NCBI GenBank assembly: GCA_050952935.1
Contig: JBMNLS010000001.1
Coordinates: 1,302,001 to 1,366,000 of the forward strand
Source of the DNA: UBA6115 sp050952935
GTDB taxonomy: Bacteria > Bacillota > Clostridia > Christensenellales > Aristaeellaceae
Direction: 5' to 3'
DNA: 64,000 bases
Shown: one piece after another, positions 33,469-42,807 of the stretch
Numbering within the stretch: the first letter of the stretch is position 1
Layout: every line of letters starts with the position of its first letter
Notes under the pieces: generated by a model
The model's input: the letters and a program-made list of their open reading frames with translations, nothing else
The model's database searches: none
Told to the model about the DNA's origin: nothing
Made by a program: the position numbers and the translations under genes

Positions 33469-34359
33469 TTAGACCTTGTCGATGGTTTTTTCGCCAAACA
33501 GCCCGGTGGGCTTTGCCAGCAGGATAAAGATCAGCAGGGCAAAGGTGAAAGCGTCCGAAAAGGTGGAATAGCCCAGGGCCTTGATGAGGTTTTCGCTGAT
33601 GCCGATGAGAAAGGCGCCGATCATGGCACCCGGGATGGAGCCAATCCCCCCAAAGACCGCCGCTACAAAGGCCTTAAGGCCCGGCATGGCGCCCACGGTG
33701 GGGGTGACGGTGGCATAGTTGCTGAAATACAGGAGGCTCCCCACCGCCGCCAGAAAGGAGCCGATGACAAAGGTCATGGAGATTACCTGATTGATTTTGA
33801 TGCCCATAAGCTTGGCCGTTTCAAAATCCCGGGATACGGCGCGCATGGCCATGCCGATTTTGGTGTGGTTGATAAGCTGCTGCAGGAGCACCACCAAGAG
33901 GATTGTGAGCACGGGCGTTACCAGGGTGACGATTTTGGTGGTGGCCACCCACACCGTCACCGAGGAGGAAATCCAGGGGATGGTGGGGTACTGCTTGGCG
34001 AGGCCGCCGGTGATATACCACATCAGGTTTTGCAGCAGATAGCTGACCCCGATGGCTGAAATCATAATGGACATGCGGGGCGCTTCCCGCAGGGGTTTAT
34101 AGGCCACCCGCTCCACAGAAAAGCCCAGGATCACCGTGAGGATGATGGTCAGCGGGATGGACAGGTAAAGCGGCATGGTGGCGTTCAGGTACACCATAAA
34201 AAAACCCGCCACGGTAAAAATATCGCCGTGAGCGAAGTTGATCAGCCGCAGGATGCCGTACACCATTGTATAGCCGATGGCGATGAGGGCGTACTGCCCG
34301 CCCACGGATATCCCGGCTAAGATATAAGGGAAAAATCGTTCAAGCCAAGCCAAATACAC
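33469..34359 (-). CDS. livH: Branched-chain amino acid ABC transporter permease LivH
   Basis: 296 residues, about eight membrane segments. The N-terminal GISVGGQYALIAIGYTMVYG and INFAHGDIF and the coupling region GMAMRAVSRDFETAKLMGI are typical LivH sequences. The start codon is GTG at 34357-34359 (GGGAGGG upstream). A strong hairpin separates it from livK. Confidence 0.95.
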   Translation of the reverse strand: MYLAWLERFFPYILAGISVGGQYALIAIGYTMVYGILRLINFAHGDIFTVAGFFMVYLNATMPLYLSIPLTIILTVILGFSVERVAYKPLREAPRMSIMISAIGVSYLLQNLMWYITGGLAKQYPTIPWISSSVTVWVATTKIVTLVTPVLTILLVVLLQQLINHTKIGMAMRAVSRDFETAKLMGIKINQVISMTFVIGSFLAAVGSLLYFSNYATVTPTVGAMPGLKAFVAAVFGGIGSIPGAMIGAFLIGISENLIKALGYSTFSDAFTFALLIFILLAKPTGLFGEKTIDKV

Positions 34360-34381
34360 TACCCTCCCGTCGTTTCATCAA

Positions 34382-34415
34382 GGGGCGCTGCGCCGCCAAA
34401 ACAGCGCAGCGCCCC
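34382..34415 (-). promoter_or_regulatory. GC-rich intercistronic hairpin between livK and livH
   Basis: A perfect 12-bp stem (34382-34393 with 34404-34415, arm ggggcgctgcgc) lies 14 bases after the livK stop, without any T run. It probably stabilises the 3' end of the livK mRNA and reduces read-through into the permease genes, explaining high binding-protein expression. A very similar hairpin follows oppA. Confidence 0.75.
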
Positions 34416-34429
34416 GGTGGGATGTCTGA

Positions 34430-35611
34430 TTATTGCTGGATGGTGGTGGTGGTGACGAAGATGTAGTTGAGGCTTTCGGTGTCGGCGATTTTGATGTAGG
34501 CGATGTCTTTTTTGGCGTCGCCATTCTCGTCAAACACGATTTTGCCGGTCACTCCGTCATATTCAACGCTGGACAGAACTTCGGCGATCTGCTCCTTGGT
34601 GCCTGCCTCGGTCTTTTTGATGGCCTCAATGGCGGTCATGTAGGAGTCAAAGCCCAGGGCTGACACGGCCGCGATGATGTCGTTGCCGCCGTTGTTGGTG
34701 AGGTTCTGGGGGTTGGCGTTAAGCCAGGCCTTGAAACCGGTCACAAAGTCTTTGGAGACCTGGGTGGCATCTTTGTCGTTCTCGTCAAAGAAGTCGGAGA
34801 AATACACCTTCAGGCTGGAGTTCTGCACCGCCTCCAGGATAACGGAGGAGGCCCAGGTGTCGCCGGCGACAAAGGGGATTTCCAGGTTCATGGACACCGC
34901 CTGCCCCAGCATGAGGGAGGCGTAGGTGGTGGAGCTGGGGGAGAAGATGACGCCGGCGCCCGCATTGACCGCGTTTTGCAGGTAGGCAGAAAAATCGCTG
35001 GTGCCCTCCGGGAAGGTGTCGGCTACCACGGTGCCGCCCAGCTTTTCAAAGGCCTTGGTGAAGTAGTTGACCAGGCCCGCGCCATAGTCCTCACCCAGCA
35101 TGTTCAGCGTATAGGCCACCTTGACATCCAGATCGTTGAAGGCGAAGTTAGCCAGCACATCGCCCTGGAAGTCGTCGGTGTAACAAATGCGCCAATAGAG
35201 GGGATTGCCCAGGGTGACGGCAGGGTTGGTGCAGGAAGCGCCGATGGCCGGGATGCCGGCAGCCTCGAAAATGGGAGCCCCGGCCATGGAGGCGCCGGAG
35301 CCGTAGGTGCCCAGCACCACATTCACGTTGCGGCTGACCAGCGTTTGGGCCGCGGCGGGCGCTTTGTCGGCTGAGGTTTGGTTATCCACCTCGCTGACCT
35401 CCACCTTATAGGTTTTGCCGTTCAGCTCAACGGTGTTTACCAGGGAGTTGGCATAATACATGCCCAGGGTTTCCTGCTTGCCGCCCGCGGCGTTGTCGCC
35501 GGAAGCAGGCTCAAAGATACCGATGGTGATGGTGCCGGCATACTCCTCTCCCAACGCTACCAGGGGCAGAAACAGCATCAGAGACAGCAACAGGGCGATT
35601 AATTTTTTCAT
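34430..35611 (-). CDS. livK: Branched-chain amino acid ABC transporter, substrate-binding protein LivK
   Basis: 393 residues, periplasmic-binding-protein type 1 (Peripla_BP_6). Signal peptide MKKLIALLLSLMLFLPLVAL; no lipobox Cys is present, which is unusual for a Gram-positive binding protein unless cleavage is by signal peptidase I with retention through the permease. Ligand region TIGIFEPASGDNAAGG and the hinge AAGIPAIGASCTNPAVT. SD AGGAGG precedes ATG 35611. Confidence 0.93.
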   Translation of the reverse strand: MKKLIALLLSLMLFLPLVALGEEYAGTITIGIFEPASGDNAAGGKQETLGMYYANSLVNTVELNGKTYKVEVSEVDNQTSADKAPAAAQTLVSRNVNVVLGTYGSGASMAGAPIFEAAGIPAIGASCTNPAVTLGNPLYWRICYTDDFQGDVLANFAFNDLDVKVAYTLNMLGEDYGAGLVNYFTKAFEKLGGTVVADTFPEGTSDFSAYLQNAVNAGAGVIFSPSSTTYASLMLGQAVSMNLEIPFVAGDTWASSVILEAVQNSSLKVYFSDFFDENDKDATQVSKDFVTGFKAWLNANPQNLTNNGGNDIIAAVSALGFDSYMTAIEAIKKTEAGTKEQIAEVLSSVEYDGVTGKIVFDENGDAKKDIAYIKIADTESLNYIFVTTTTIQQ

Positions 35612-35643
35612 AGCTGAAACCTCCTATTGTGATAGTAAATCTA

Positions 35644-35672
35644 ATTATACTTGTTTTTTCATAATGCTGCAA
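35644..35672 (-). promoter_or_regulatory. Sigma-A promoter of the liv operon
   Basis: On the minus strand TTGCAG (35667-35672), a 17-base spacer and consensus TATAAT (35644-35649) lie 33 bases upstream of livK. Confidence 0.72.
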
Positions 35673-35703
35673 TCATTAAGCAAGAAATACACAATGGGGG
35701 GGA

Positions 35704-36411
35704 TTATTGCTGCCGCTCCCCATAGATGGCGGTGCCTATACGAATGAGGGTGGCGCCTTCCTGGATGGCGGCGATGAAGCTGCCCGACATCCCCATGGAA
35801 AGGGTATCCAGCGGGGCCTGAGGGAAGCGGCTTTGAGCCTCCGCCAGCAGGCGGCGCATCATGGCGAAATAGCGGCGGGAGGCAGGGGAATTGTCAAAGG
35901 CAGGGGGAATGGCCATGAGCCCCCTTACGCGCACCGAGGGCAGGGCAGCCGCCTGATCCAGCATCGGCCAGAGGGCTTCTTTTGAGGCGCCTATTTTGCT
36001 GTCCTCTTCCCCAATGTTGATTTCAAAGAGAATATCCTGCACCAGGTTTTGTTTTTCCGCTTGGCTGGCGATGGCGGCAAGCAGCCGTGGGCTGTTGACC
36101 GATTCGATCATGCTGACCAGGCCCACCACCCGGCGCACCTTGTTGGTTTGCAGGTGGCCGATGAAGTGACAGGGCTTATCAAGAAAGGCGCCGTCTTCGT
36201 GATGCCGGACCAACTCCTGCATACGGTTTTCACCAAAGAGATCAACCGGAAGGGAGGCGCTGGCCCGCACGATATCGGAGGGCTGGGTTTTGCAGACGGC
36301 GCAGAGCAGGATATCCTCAGGTTTTCTGCCTGCCTCCTGGGCGGCCCGGGCCATTTGCTGCCGGATTTTTTCAACATTATCCGTCATCTGATGAAGAAGG
36401 GATTGTGTCAT
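35704..36411 (-). CDS. YggS-family pyridoxal 5'-phosphate homeostasis protein
   Basis: 235 residues, alanine-racemase-like PLP-binding barrel without racemase activity in known members; it balances PLP and affects amino acid pools. Visible: LLCAVCKTQ (PLP-binding Lys), GENRMQEL, HFIGHLQTNKVR, RGLMAIPP and SMGMSGSF. I start at ATG 36411 (SD AGGAG one codon before the end of the upstream gene). It starts one base after the TIGR01440-family gene ends. Confidence 0.9.
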   Translation of the reverse strand: MTQSLLHQMTDNVEKIRQQMARAAQEAGRKPEDILLCAVCKTQPSDIVRASASLPVDLFGENRMQELVRHHEDGAFLDKPCHFIGHLQTNKVRRVVGLVSMIESVNSPRLLAAIASQAEKQNLVQDILFEINIGEEDSKIGASKEALWPMLDQAAALPSVRVRGLMAIPPAFDNSPASRRYFAMMRRLLAEAQSRFPQAPLDTLSMGMSGSFIAAIQEGATLIRIGTAIYGERQQ

Positions 36412-36412
36412 T

Positions 36413-36958
36413 TCACATCTCCTGATACTGTGCCCGGGGGCCGCCGATGTATTTAGGACGGGTGCAGGCGCAGAGGATATTGGCCTCCCCGATTTTGGAG
36501 AGGGACAGACGCACCGGCACCGCCACAGGGCGCAGATGCATTCCAATCAACGTGCCGCCAATGTCAAGACCGGCGTCCGCCACAACGCGCTCCACGGCCA
36601 CCGGGTCTGTCATATCAGCCCAGGCGACCACCGGGAAGGAGCCGCCGGCGTGGGGCTGGGGGATGACATTTACAACCTCAAGGCCAAGCGCTTGGGCCGT
36701 CTCCCGCTCCACGACCAGGGCACGGTTCAGATGCTCGCAGCATTGGGCGGCCAGGCGGATGCCTTGCTCCTTCAGCACGGGGGCAATGCCCGTATAGGCG
36801 GCGCGAGCTGCCTCCAGGCTGGAACCTTTGCCGATGCGCTGTCCCACCATTTCGCTGGAGGAGCAGCCAATGACCAGCACGGATCCCGGGCTGAGCTTTG
36901 ACTGAGCCAACAGCTCGGTGATGGCCTGGCAGGCTTGGGAAGTAATATGGTCAAACAC
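36413..36958 (-). CDS. ywlG: DUF436/TIGR01440 family protein (YwlG)
   Basis: 181 residues with the family segments SVLVIGCSSSEMVGQRIGK, AAQCCEHLNRALVVE, HAGGSFPVVAWADM and the C-terminal ILCACTRPKYIGGPRAQY. Conserved among Bacillota; its function is not established. It is tightly linked with the YggS-type gene. ATG 36958 follows AGGAGGGC, and a TATAAT-like box lies at 36994-36999. Confidence 0.88.
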   Translation of the reverse strand: MFDHITSQACQAITELLAQSKLSPGSVLVIGCSSSEMVGQRIGKGSSLEAARAAYTGIAPVLKEQGIRLAAQCCEHLNRALVVERETAQALGLEVVNVIPQPHAGGSFPVVAWADMTDPVAVERVVADAGLDIGGTLIGMHLRPVAVPVRLSLSKIGEANILCACTRPKYIGGPRAQYQEM

Positions 36959-37006
36959 GGGAAGCCCTCCTTTTATCCGATGGTTCTTCTTTCATTATAC
37001 CCCATC

Positions 37007-37031
37007 AAAAAAGCCCCGGTTGCCCGGAGCT
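37007..37031 (-). terminator. Terminator after GAPDH
   Basis: Stem of 8 bp (37012-37019 with 37024-37031, one G-U pair), loop of four, then six T residues on the minus strand, 19 bases past the gap stop codon. Confidence 0.8.
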
Positions 37032-37049
37032 TGAGATTGACGGTTGTGC

Positions 37050-38075
37050 TTAGGCCTTGTCCACCTTGGCCATGTGGCGGATGAGGTCAATCACTTTGTT
37101 GGAATAACCCCATTCGTTGTCATACCAGGCAATCAGCTTTACAAAGGTGTCGTTGAGCATGATGCCGGCTTCGGCGTCAAAGATGGAGGTGCGGGGGTCG
37201 GAGATAAAGTCGCTTGAGACAACCGCGTCCTCAGTGTAGCCGATGATGCCCTCCCATTCCTTGCTCTGGGAGGCGGCCTTCATGGTGGCCTTGATGTCCT
37301 CATAGGTGGTGGGGGTGTTGAGCACGCAGGTCATGTCAACCACGGACACATTCACCGTGGGCACGCGCATGGACATGCCGGTCAGCTTGCCTTTGAGTTC
37401 GGGGATCACCACACCCACTGCCTTGGCGGCGCCGGTGGAGGAGGGGATGATGTTCGCGCTGGCAGCGCGGCCGCCGCGCCAGTCCTTCTTGCTGGGGCCG
37501 TCAACCGTTTTCTGGGTGGCGGTCATGGCGTGGATGGTGGTCATCAATCCTTCCTTAATGCCGTACTTGTCGTTGATAACCTTGGCCAGGGGGGCCAGGC
37601 AGTTGGTGGTGCAGGAGGCGTTGGAAACAACGGCCATGTCCTTTTTATATTCTTTGTGGTTCACGCCCATGACGAACATAGGGGTTTCCTTGTCCTTGGC
37701 GGGGGCGGTGATAATAACCTTTTTGGCGCCGCCCTTCAGGTGGGCAGAGGCCTTGGGGGTGTCTGTGAAGACGCCGGTGGCTTCGGCGATATACTCAGCG
37801 CCCGCTTCGCTCCACGGGATCTCATCCGGGTTCATGATGGCATAGGCCTTGATTTTCTTGCCGTTGATGATGAGGGAATTGCTTTCCTTATCTACGGAGA
37901 CTTCGCCCTCAAAGCGGCCATGCACGGTATCGTACTTGACCATGTAGGCCATATACTCCAGGTCGATGAAGGGATCGTTGATTGCGACTACCTGTACCTC
38001 TTCCGGGTACTGCAGCGCCGCTGAGAGAACAAGACCGCCAATGCGGCCAAAGCCGTTGATACCAATTTTTACCAT
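37050..38075 (-). CDS. gap: Glyceraldehyde-3-phosphate dehydrogenase, type I
   Basis: Glycolytic enzyme, 341 residues from ATG 38075 (AAGGAGGAAACC upstream; the frame extends 14 codons further without support). N-terminal NAD-binding GINGFGRIGGL, catalytic Cys in SNASCTTNC (about residue 156), substrate site TQKTVDGPSKKDWRGGRAA and C-terminal WYDNEWGYSNKV. Cytoplasmic. Its promoter and terminator are both visible, so it is a single-gene unit. Confidence 0.97.
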   Translation of the reverse strand: MVKIGINGFGRIGGLVLSAALQYPEEVQVVAINDPFIDLEYMAYMVKYDTVHGRFEGEVSVDKESNSLIINGKKIKAYAIMNPDEIPWSEAGAEYIAEATGVFTDTPKASAHLKGGAKKVIITAPAKDKETPMFVMGVNHKEYKKDMAVVSNASCTTNCLAPLAKVINDKYGIKEGLMTTIHAMTATQKTVDGPSKKDWRGGRAASANIIPSSTGAAKAVGVVIPELKGKLTGMSMRVPTVNVSVVDMTCVLNTPTTYEDIKATMKAASQSKEWEGIIGYTEDAVVSSDFISDPRTSIFDAEAGIMLNDTFVKLIAWYDNEWGYSNKVIDLIRHMAKVDKA

Positions 38076-38146
38076 GGTTTCCTCCTTAGATTTATCCGGG
38101 CCTGACCCGTGAATCATTTGCGGGATGCCTGAATGACATCAAATAA

Positions 38147-38175
38147 AGTATAGCACCGAACACTTCCCCGCGCAA
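38147..38175 (-). promoter_or_regulatory. Sigma-A promoter of gap
   Basis: TTGCGC (38170-38175), 17-base spacer and TATACT (38147-38152) on the minus strand, about 72 bases before the gap ATG. Confidence 0.65.
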
Positions 38176-38256
38176 GTCATATTTGTCCGGCTGGGCGGAA
38201 AACGTCCCGATACTGAGGGGCAAAGAGAAGTTGCGTGATTATTCAATGATTGTTTA

Positions 38257-38283
38257 TATAAAAAAGTGCCGAGGCGGCACTTT
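38257..38283 (-). terminator. Terminator after rpsU
   Basis: An 8-bp stem (38263-38270 with 38276-38283) and a T run on the minus strand about 23 bases beyond the rpsU stop codon. Confidence 0.8.
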
Positions 38284-38305
38284 GACTGATTATTACCTGT
38301 AAGAA

Positions 38306-38479
38306 TTAATACTTGCGCTTACGGGCGGCTTCCGCCTTCTTTTTACGCTTGACGCTGGGCTTTTCATAATGCTCACGCTTGCGGACTTCCGCCAAAACGC
38401 CGGAGCGGGCACACTGCCGCTTGAAGCGCTTCAGCGCGCTTTCCAGCGTTTCATTTTCTTTAACACGGATCTCAGACAC
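38306..38479 (-). CDS. rpsU: 30S ribosomal protein S21 (57 aa, GTG start)
   Basis: Reads VSEIRVKENETLESALKRFK, then CARSGVLAEVRKREHYEKPS and a basic tail ending KRKY, the typical bS21 sequence. The start is GTG at 38477-38479, with GGGGGG upstream; no ATG is possible in the frame. Short and highly basic, it binds the 16S 3' end region on the 30S platform. Its own terminator follows. Confidence 0.95.
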   Translation of the reverse strand: MSEIRVKENETLESALKRFKRQCARSGVLAEVRKREHYEKPSVKRKKKAEAARKRKY

Positions 38480-38609
38480 TCATTTCCCCCCCTTCGCTCA
38501 TCTCGCCTGGCAAACGCCGCTTTTCACGGCGGATGGCGACCATCAATAATCATAGCGGTAAGCGCTTATTCTGTCAAGTGAGATGTCATGCTTGAATTTG
38601 GCATGAGCG

Positions 38610-39374
38610 CTAAGTGCCAACCGCAAAGTATTCAACCAATTTCCCCTGGTATTTGGCATCATCTTTTATCAACTCTTCATAATCAATTGGGAAGCCCAAT
38701 TTTTGAATGGCTGTTACAACCAAAACATCCAAGGGGTCAACAACCTGCAAATGACTGTAGTGGTGTTTAATCAGGGACAGCTCTGTACACGCAAAAACAA
38801 AGCAGCAATCGTTTTGCCGGTTGGCCCTTGCAATAAGTTCTTCAAAGTTTTTCCGGCTTTGCTGATAATCACTTGTTTTTTTAATTTCCCGGATGACGGA
38901 CATCACAGCCATTTGGTCGGCATCACTGCTGTTTTCAACAGAAAGGTTTTTCTGGGCAAACCTGTTTTGATACACATTGCTTTTAAGCAAGCCAACAGTG
39001 CCAAAAACCATGATATGCTTAGTTAGCAGGTTACTGGCAATATAATTCACCGTTTCTTTCACCATGTCAATGATGGGGATAGGCGTCACTGCTTGCAGCT
39101 GCGGCACAAAATAGTGTGCCGAATTGCAGGGGATGATGATGGCTTCGACGGCAAATTTTTCCAGGGTTCTGATGCTCTCCAGCAGCTTGGGCATGGGGTC
39201 TGTGCCCTGCCCGCAGATAAAGTCTGACCGGTCCGGAATCTGGGGATCGGACAGGATGATGGTGGGGATATGCTCCTGGTCTGCTTTTGCAAAGGTAAAC
39301 TTTACCACCCTCGCCAGGGTGTCAGCGGTGGCAAAGGGCCCCATTCCTCCAAGGATGCCCAATTTATACATCAT
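38610..39374 (-). CDS. Aspartate/glutamate racemase family protein
   Basis: 254 residues. The two catalytic cysteines are in PCNSAH (about residue 84) and FACTELS (about residue 197). Starts GILGGMGPFAT, as YgeA/RacX-type racemases do, and is of their usual length. Start ATG 39374 has CAGGAGA; the frame is open for 47 more codons but these are not plausible. It lies 38 bases after oppF and is probably the last gene of the opp operon, possibly handling D-amino acids released from imported wall peptides. Confidence 0.9.
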   Translation of the reverse strand: MMYKLGILGGMGPFATADTLARVVKFTFAKADQEHIPTIILSDPQIPDRSDFICGQGTDPMPKLLESIRTLEKFAVEAIIIPCNSAHYFVPQLQAVTPIPIIDMVKETVNYIASNLLTKHIMVFGTVGLLKSNVYQNRFAQKNLSVENSSDADQMAVMSVIREIKKTSDYQQSRKNFEELIARANRQNDCCFVFACTELSLIKHHYSHLQVVDPLDVLVVTAIQKLGFPIDYEELIKDDAKYQGKLVEYFAVGT

Positions 39375-39412
39375 TATCTCTCCTGAATCAAATGATAGGC
39401 AATAACGCCTGA

Positions 39413-40372
39413 CTAAACTTTTTGTTTCAGATAAACTGAAGACAGCCGCTCCCGGTACTCCGCCAATTCCCTTTGGTTGGCCAGCACAAAGTGACCATCC
39501 GATATTTCTGTCCATACTGGCCTGTCTACGCTGTAATCGTGGATGGATTCATCATAGGCGAGCACTTTCTTGTTGCGCTCATACACAGGGTTGGGCATGG
39601 GCACAGCGGACAGTAGCAAGCGGGTGTAGGGATGCAAAGGGCATTTGAACAGGGCTTCAGTGGGCGCCAGCTCCACCAACACCCCCTTGTTGATGACGGC
39701 AATGCGGTCACAAATGAAGCGCATCACCGAAAGATCGTGGGAAATAAACAGGTAGGTGAGCCCCCGCTCCTTTTGCAGCTGGGACAGCAGGTTTAACACC
39801 TGCGCCCGGATGCTGACATCCAGGGCGGAAATAGGCTCATCTGCAATGATGAACTCCGGCTGCATGATCAAGGCACGGGCGATACCAATGCGCTGGCGCT
39901 GGCCGCCTGAAAACTCATGGGGGAAGCGGCTGGCAAACTCGTCCAGCAGCCCGACATCCAACAGCGCCTGATGCACGCGCTTCTCCCGCTCGCTTCTGGA
40001 CAGGCCTTTTTCGGTGGCATACAGGCCTTCGGCTACAATATAGCCCACCTTGGCCCGCTCATTCAGGGAGGCCATGGGATCCTGAAAAATCATCTGGATC
40101 TCCCGGGTCACCTGACAGTCCAGCTCTTTGTCAATTTTGCCGGAGATGCGCTGGCCTTTATAGATGATTTCCCCGCTGGTGGTAGGATACACCCGGATGA
40201 TGGCACGGCCAATGGAGGTTTTTCCTGAACCGGACTCCCCCACCAGGCCAAAGGTTTCGCCCCTGTAAATATCAAAGCTGACACCGCCCACAGCGTAAAA
40301 ACGGCGCTTGCGCTCGCCAAAAGCGACCTTCAAATCTTTTACTTGCAGCAAAGCCTGCTCTTTATTGCTCAT
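39413..40372 (-). CDS. oppF: Oligopeptide ABC transporter ATP-binding protein OppF
   Basis: 319 residues: Walker A GESGSGKTS (about 42), signature FSGGQRQRIGIARAL (about 150), Walker B FIIADEPISALD and the C-terminal oligopeptide_HPY segment PLHPYTRLLLSAVP. ATG 40372 follows AAGGAGG, and the start overlaps the oppD stop by 11 bases. Confidence 0.95.
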   Translation of the reverse strand: MSNKEQALLQVKDLKVAFGERKRRFYAVGGVSFDIYRGETFGLVGESGSGKTSIGRAIIRVYPTTSGEIIYKGQRISGKIDKELDCQVTREIQMIFQDPMASLNERAKVGYIVAEGLYATEKGLSRSEREKRVHQALLDVGLLDEFASRFPHEFSGGQRQRIGIARALIMQPEFIIADEPISALDVSIRAQVLNLLSQLQKERGLTYLFISHDLSVMRFICDRIAVINKGVLVELAPTEALFKCPLHPYTRLLLSAVPMPNPVYERNKKVLAYDESIHDYSVDRPVWTEISDGHFVLANQRELAEYRERLSSVYLKQKV

Positions 40373-41405
40373 AAAGGCTGCCTCCTTCCATGCTGATGCG
40401 CTGGAGCACCGCCGGGGGTTCTACCTTGGGCGCCCGGGGATCCTGCAGCCAGGAGCGCACCTTGTGGGTGTCGCTGATGTCAAAATAGGGAGGCCTTTCC
40501 TTGAAATCTATGTTCAAAGCCTGGGGATTACGGGGGGCAAAAGCGTCCCCTTGAATTTCATTAAACAGGTTGGGCGGTGTGCCCCGGATGGAGAACAGCT
40601 CCTCTCCTTTTACGCCCAGCTGGGGCAGGGAGGACAGCAGCGCCCAGGTATAGGGGTGCCTGGGGCTGAAGAAGATCTCCTCGCTGGTGCCGATTTCAAT
40701 AATATCCCCTGCGTACATCACCGCGATGCGGTCAGACACATTGGCCACCACGCCCAAATCGTGGGTGATGTAGATGCAGGTTAAATTATATTTACTGATC
40801 AGGTTCCGAATCAGATTTAGAATCTGCGCCTGGATGGTAACATCCAGGGCGGTGGTAGGCTCGTCACAAATGAGGATGTCCGGTCGGCAGGCCACCGCGA
40901 TGGCAATGACGACCCGCTGGCGCATGCCGCCGGAGAATTGATGTGGGTATTGCTTCATCCGCTGGGCAGGATTTTTGATGCCCACGTCCAGCAGGATTTC
41001 CTGGATACGCTTGTTGGCTGCTTCACCTTTTAAGCCCTGGTGCAGCTCCAGCGCTTCGCCAATCTGCTTGCCGATGGTTTTTAGCGGGTTCAGGCTGGTC
41101 ATAGGGTCTTGAAGCACCATGGCAATCTTCCGGCCGCGGATGGTGAGCCACTCTTTTTCTGTTTTATACTGGGCCAAATCATTGCCTTCAAACCAGATGC
41201 TGCCGGAATCAATCCAGCCGTTCTGGTCCAAAAGCCCCATGAAGGTTTTGGTCAGAACGCTTTTCCCACTGCCCGATTCCCCCACAATGGCCAGGCTTTC
41301 GCCCTTGAAAACCTCTAAACTCACGCCCCGGATGGCATGAAGCACCCGGCCCCGGAGGCTGAACTTGACATTGAGATCTTCTGTTCTCAGAATGGTTTCT
41401 GACAT
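40362..41405 (-). CDS. oppD: Oligopeptide ABC transporter ATP-binding protein OppD
   Basis: 347 residues from ATG 41405 (AAAGGAGG upstream; the longer frame is not used). Walker A GESGSGKSV (about 41), signature FSGGMRQRVVIAIAVA, Walker B ILICDEPTTALD and the HPYTWALLSSLPQLG region with the EIQGDAFAPRNP tail of OppD. Pairs with OppF. Confidence 0.95.
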   Translation of the reverse strand: MSETILRTEDLNVKFSLRGRVLHAIRGVSLEVFKGESLAIVGESGSGKSVLTKTFMGLLDQNGWIDSGSIWFEGNDLAQYKTEKEWLTIRGRKIAMVLQDPMTSLNPLKTIGKQIGEALELHQGLKGEAANKRIQEILLDVGIKNPAQRMKQYPHQFSGGMRQRVVIAIAVACRPDILICDEPTTALDVTIQAQILNLIRNLISKYNLTCIYITHDLGVVANVSDRIAVMYAGDIIEIGTSEEIFFSPRHPYTWALLSSLPQLGVKGEELFSIRGTPPNLFNEIQGDAFAPRNPQALNIDFKERPPYFDISDTHKVRSWLQDPRAPKVEPPAVLQRISMEGGSLYEQ

Positions 41406-41418
41406 GCTTTTGCCTCCT

Positions 41419-42807
41419 TTACACATGATTGCGCGGGTCGGCGGCATCCGCAAAAGCGTTGCCGATAATATAGAAAGAAATGGTGATGATGCTTAAGACA
41501 ATGGTGGGAAACACCAGCTGATAGGCGTAGGAGGTGGTCACCAGCTTACGGCCCACGTTGATGAGGTTGCCAAGGGACGGGATGCTCACCGGCAAGCCCA
41601 GGCCAATGTAGGTGATAAACACCTCAGAGCCAATGGCGCCGGGGATGGCCAAGGCCATGCGCAGCATAATCACGCTGACCAGGTAGGGCAAAAGGTTGCG
41701 GGTGATGATCCGTGCGGTACTGGTGCCCAGACAGCGGGAAGCCAGGTTGTAATCCCGGTCTCTGATGATGACAATCTGATTGCGCACAAAACGGGCCATG
41801 CTGACCCAGCCGGTGATGGTCATGGAGAAAATCAGGGTTTGGATGCCTGGGCGCATGATATAGGTAAACATGATCAGCACAATGGTGGTGGGGATGTTGT
41901 TGATGACATTATATACCTCAGTCAACACCCGGTCCAGACGCCGGACATAGCCCCACAACACACCGATGAAAATGCCGATGACGGCCTCCAGCACCGCCAC
42001 CATAAAGCCGATGTACAGGCTGGTGCGGGTGCCGGACCATACCATGCTCCACATGTCCTGGCCGGCGTTGTTGGTACCGAACAGAAAGGGTGCATCCCCG
42101 GGCAACAATCTAAGCTTTGCCTCCGTATTGGTGGTGGCGCTAAGACCATCCGTAGCGATGTTGAGTTGCTCTTTTAGCACAAACAGTTCCGTACCCTGGT
42201 TGGTGTAATCCGCAGGGAAGGTGTGTACCTTGATGGGAAAGTTGGAACGGCTTTTATAGGGTACCTGGCTTGGATCATCCGGCAGGCGCAGTTTGGTGGT
42301 GAAGTCGTTGCGCACATATCCCTGCTGACCGCTATCCATCTCAACCTTCACCCATTCTTCTCCGTATTCAATCAGGGTAAAGGCGGTGCGGGCTTTCAAA
42401 GAAGCGAGCACGTTGCTCACTGCCGCCCAGGTATCATTCTCATAGGGGGTGATTATGAGCCGGGTGCCTTTTGGCGCTGTGTACCTCACGTTGCTGAAGC
42501 TGGGCCCGATGTTATACATCTGCAGGCCGGTGATGGGGTGGTTGATCACCTGGGTGGCCTTGAATTGATTGGGCAAGTGGGGCTGTATCATGGTAAACAG
42601 CACCAACAAGGCCAGTAAAATCAACAGGTTTGCTGCCAGCCTGTTTTTTAGGAATACCCGGACGGTGCTGCCCCAGTAACTATAGTTGGAAAACCCCGTG
42701 CGCTCAGCCTCTTTTTCGCTGTAGGGGGCAAAGGCAAAATCATCTTTGCTTTGTGCAGCCTGGTGCAAGCCTTCATGCAGCTGCTTTTCTTTTTTTTTCT
42801 CAGCCAT
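41419..42807 (-). CDS. oppC: Oligopeptide ABC transporter permease OppC with large extracellular insert (SH3-like)
   Basis: 462 residues, about 160 more than usual. After the first membrane helix (about 55-75) a region of ~150 residues lies outside the cell, before the normal FGTNNAGQDMWSMVW (equivalent of FGTDxxGRD) at about 237. The insert contains an SH3-like stretch (YGEEWVKVEMDSGQQGYVRND) and ends before the permease core with the EAA-type region VRNQIVIIRDRDYNLASRCLGTS. It could contact wall peptides or OppA directly. ATG overlaps the oppB stop by one base. Confidence 0.88.
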   Translation of the reverse strand: MAEKKKEKQLHEGLHQAAQSKDDFAFAPYSEKEAERTGFSNYSYWGSTVRVFLKNRLAANLLILLALLVLFTMIQPHLPNQFKATQVINHPITGLQMYNIGPSFSNVRYTAPKGTRLIITPYENDTWAAVSNVLASLKARTAFTLIEYGEEWVKVEMDSGQQGYVRNDFTTKLRLPDDPSQVPYKSRSNFPIKVHTFPADYTNQGTELFVLKEQLNIATDGLSATTNTEAKLRLLPGDAPFLFGTNNAGQDMWSMVWSGTRTSLYIGFMVAVLEAVIGIFIGVLWGYVRRLDRVLTEVYNVINNIPTTIVLIMFTYIMRPGIQTLIFSMTITGWVSMARFVRNQIVIIRDRDYNLASRCLGTSTARIITRNLLPYLVSVIMLRMALAIPGAIGSEVFITYIGLGLPVSIPSLGNLINVGRKLVTTSYAYQLVFPTIVLSIITISFYIIGNAFADAADPRNHV

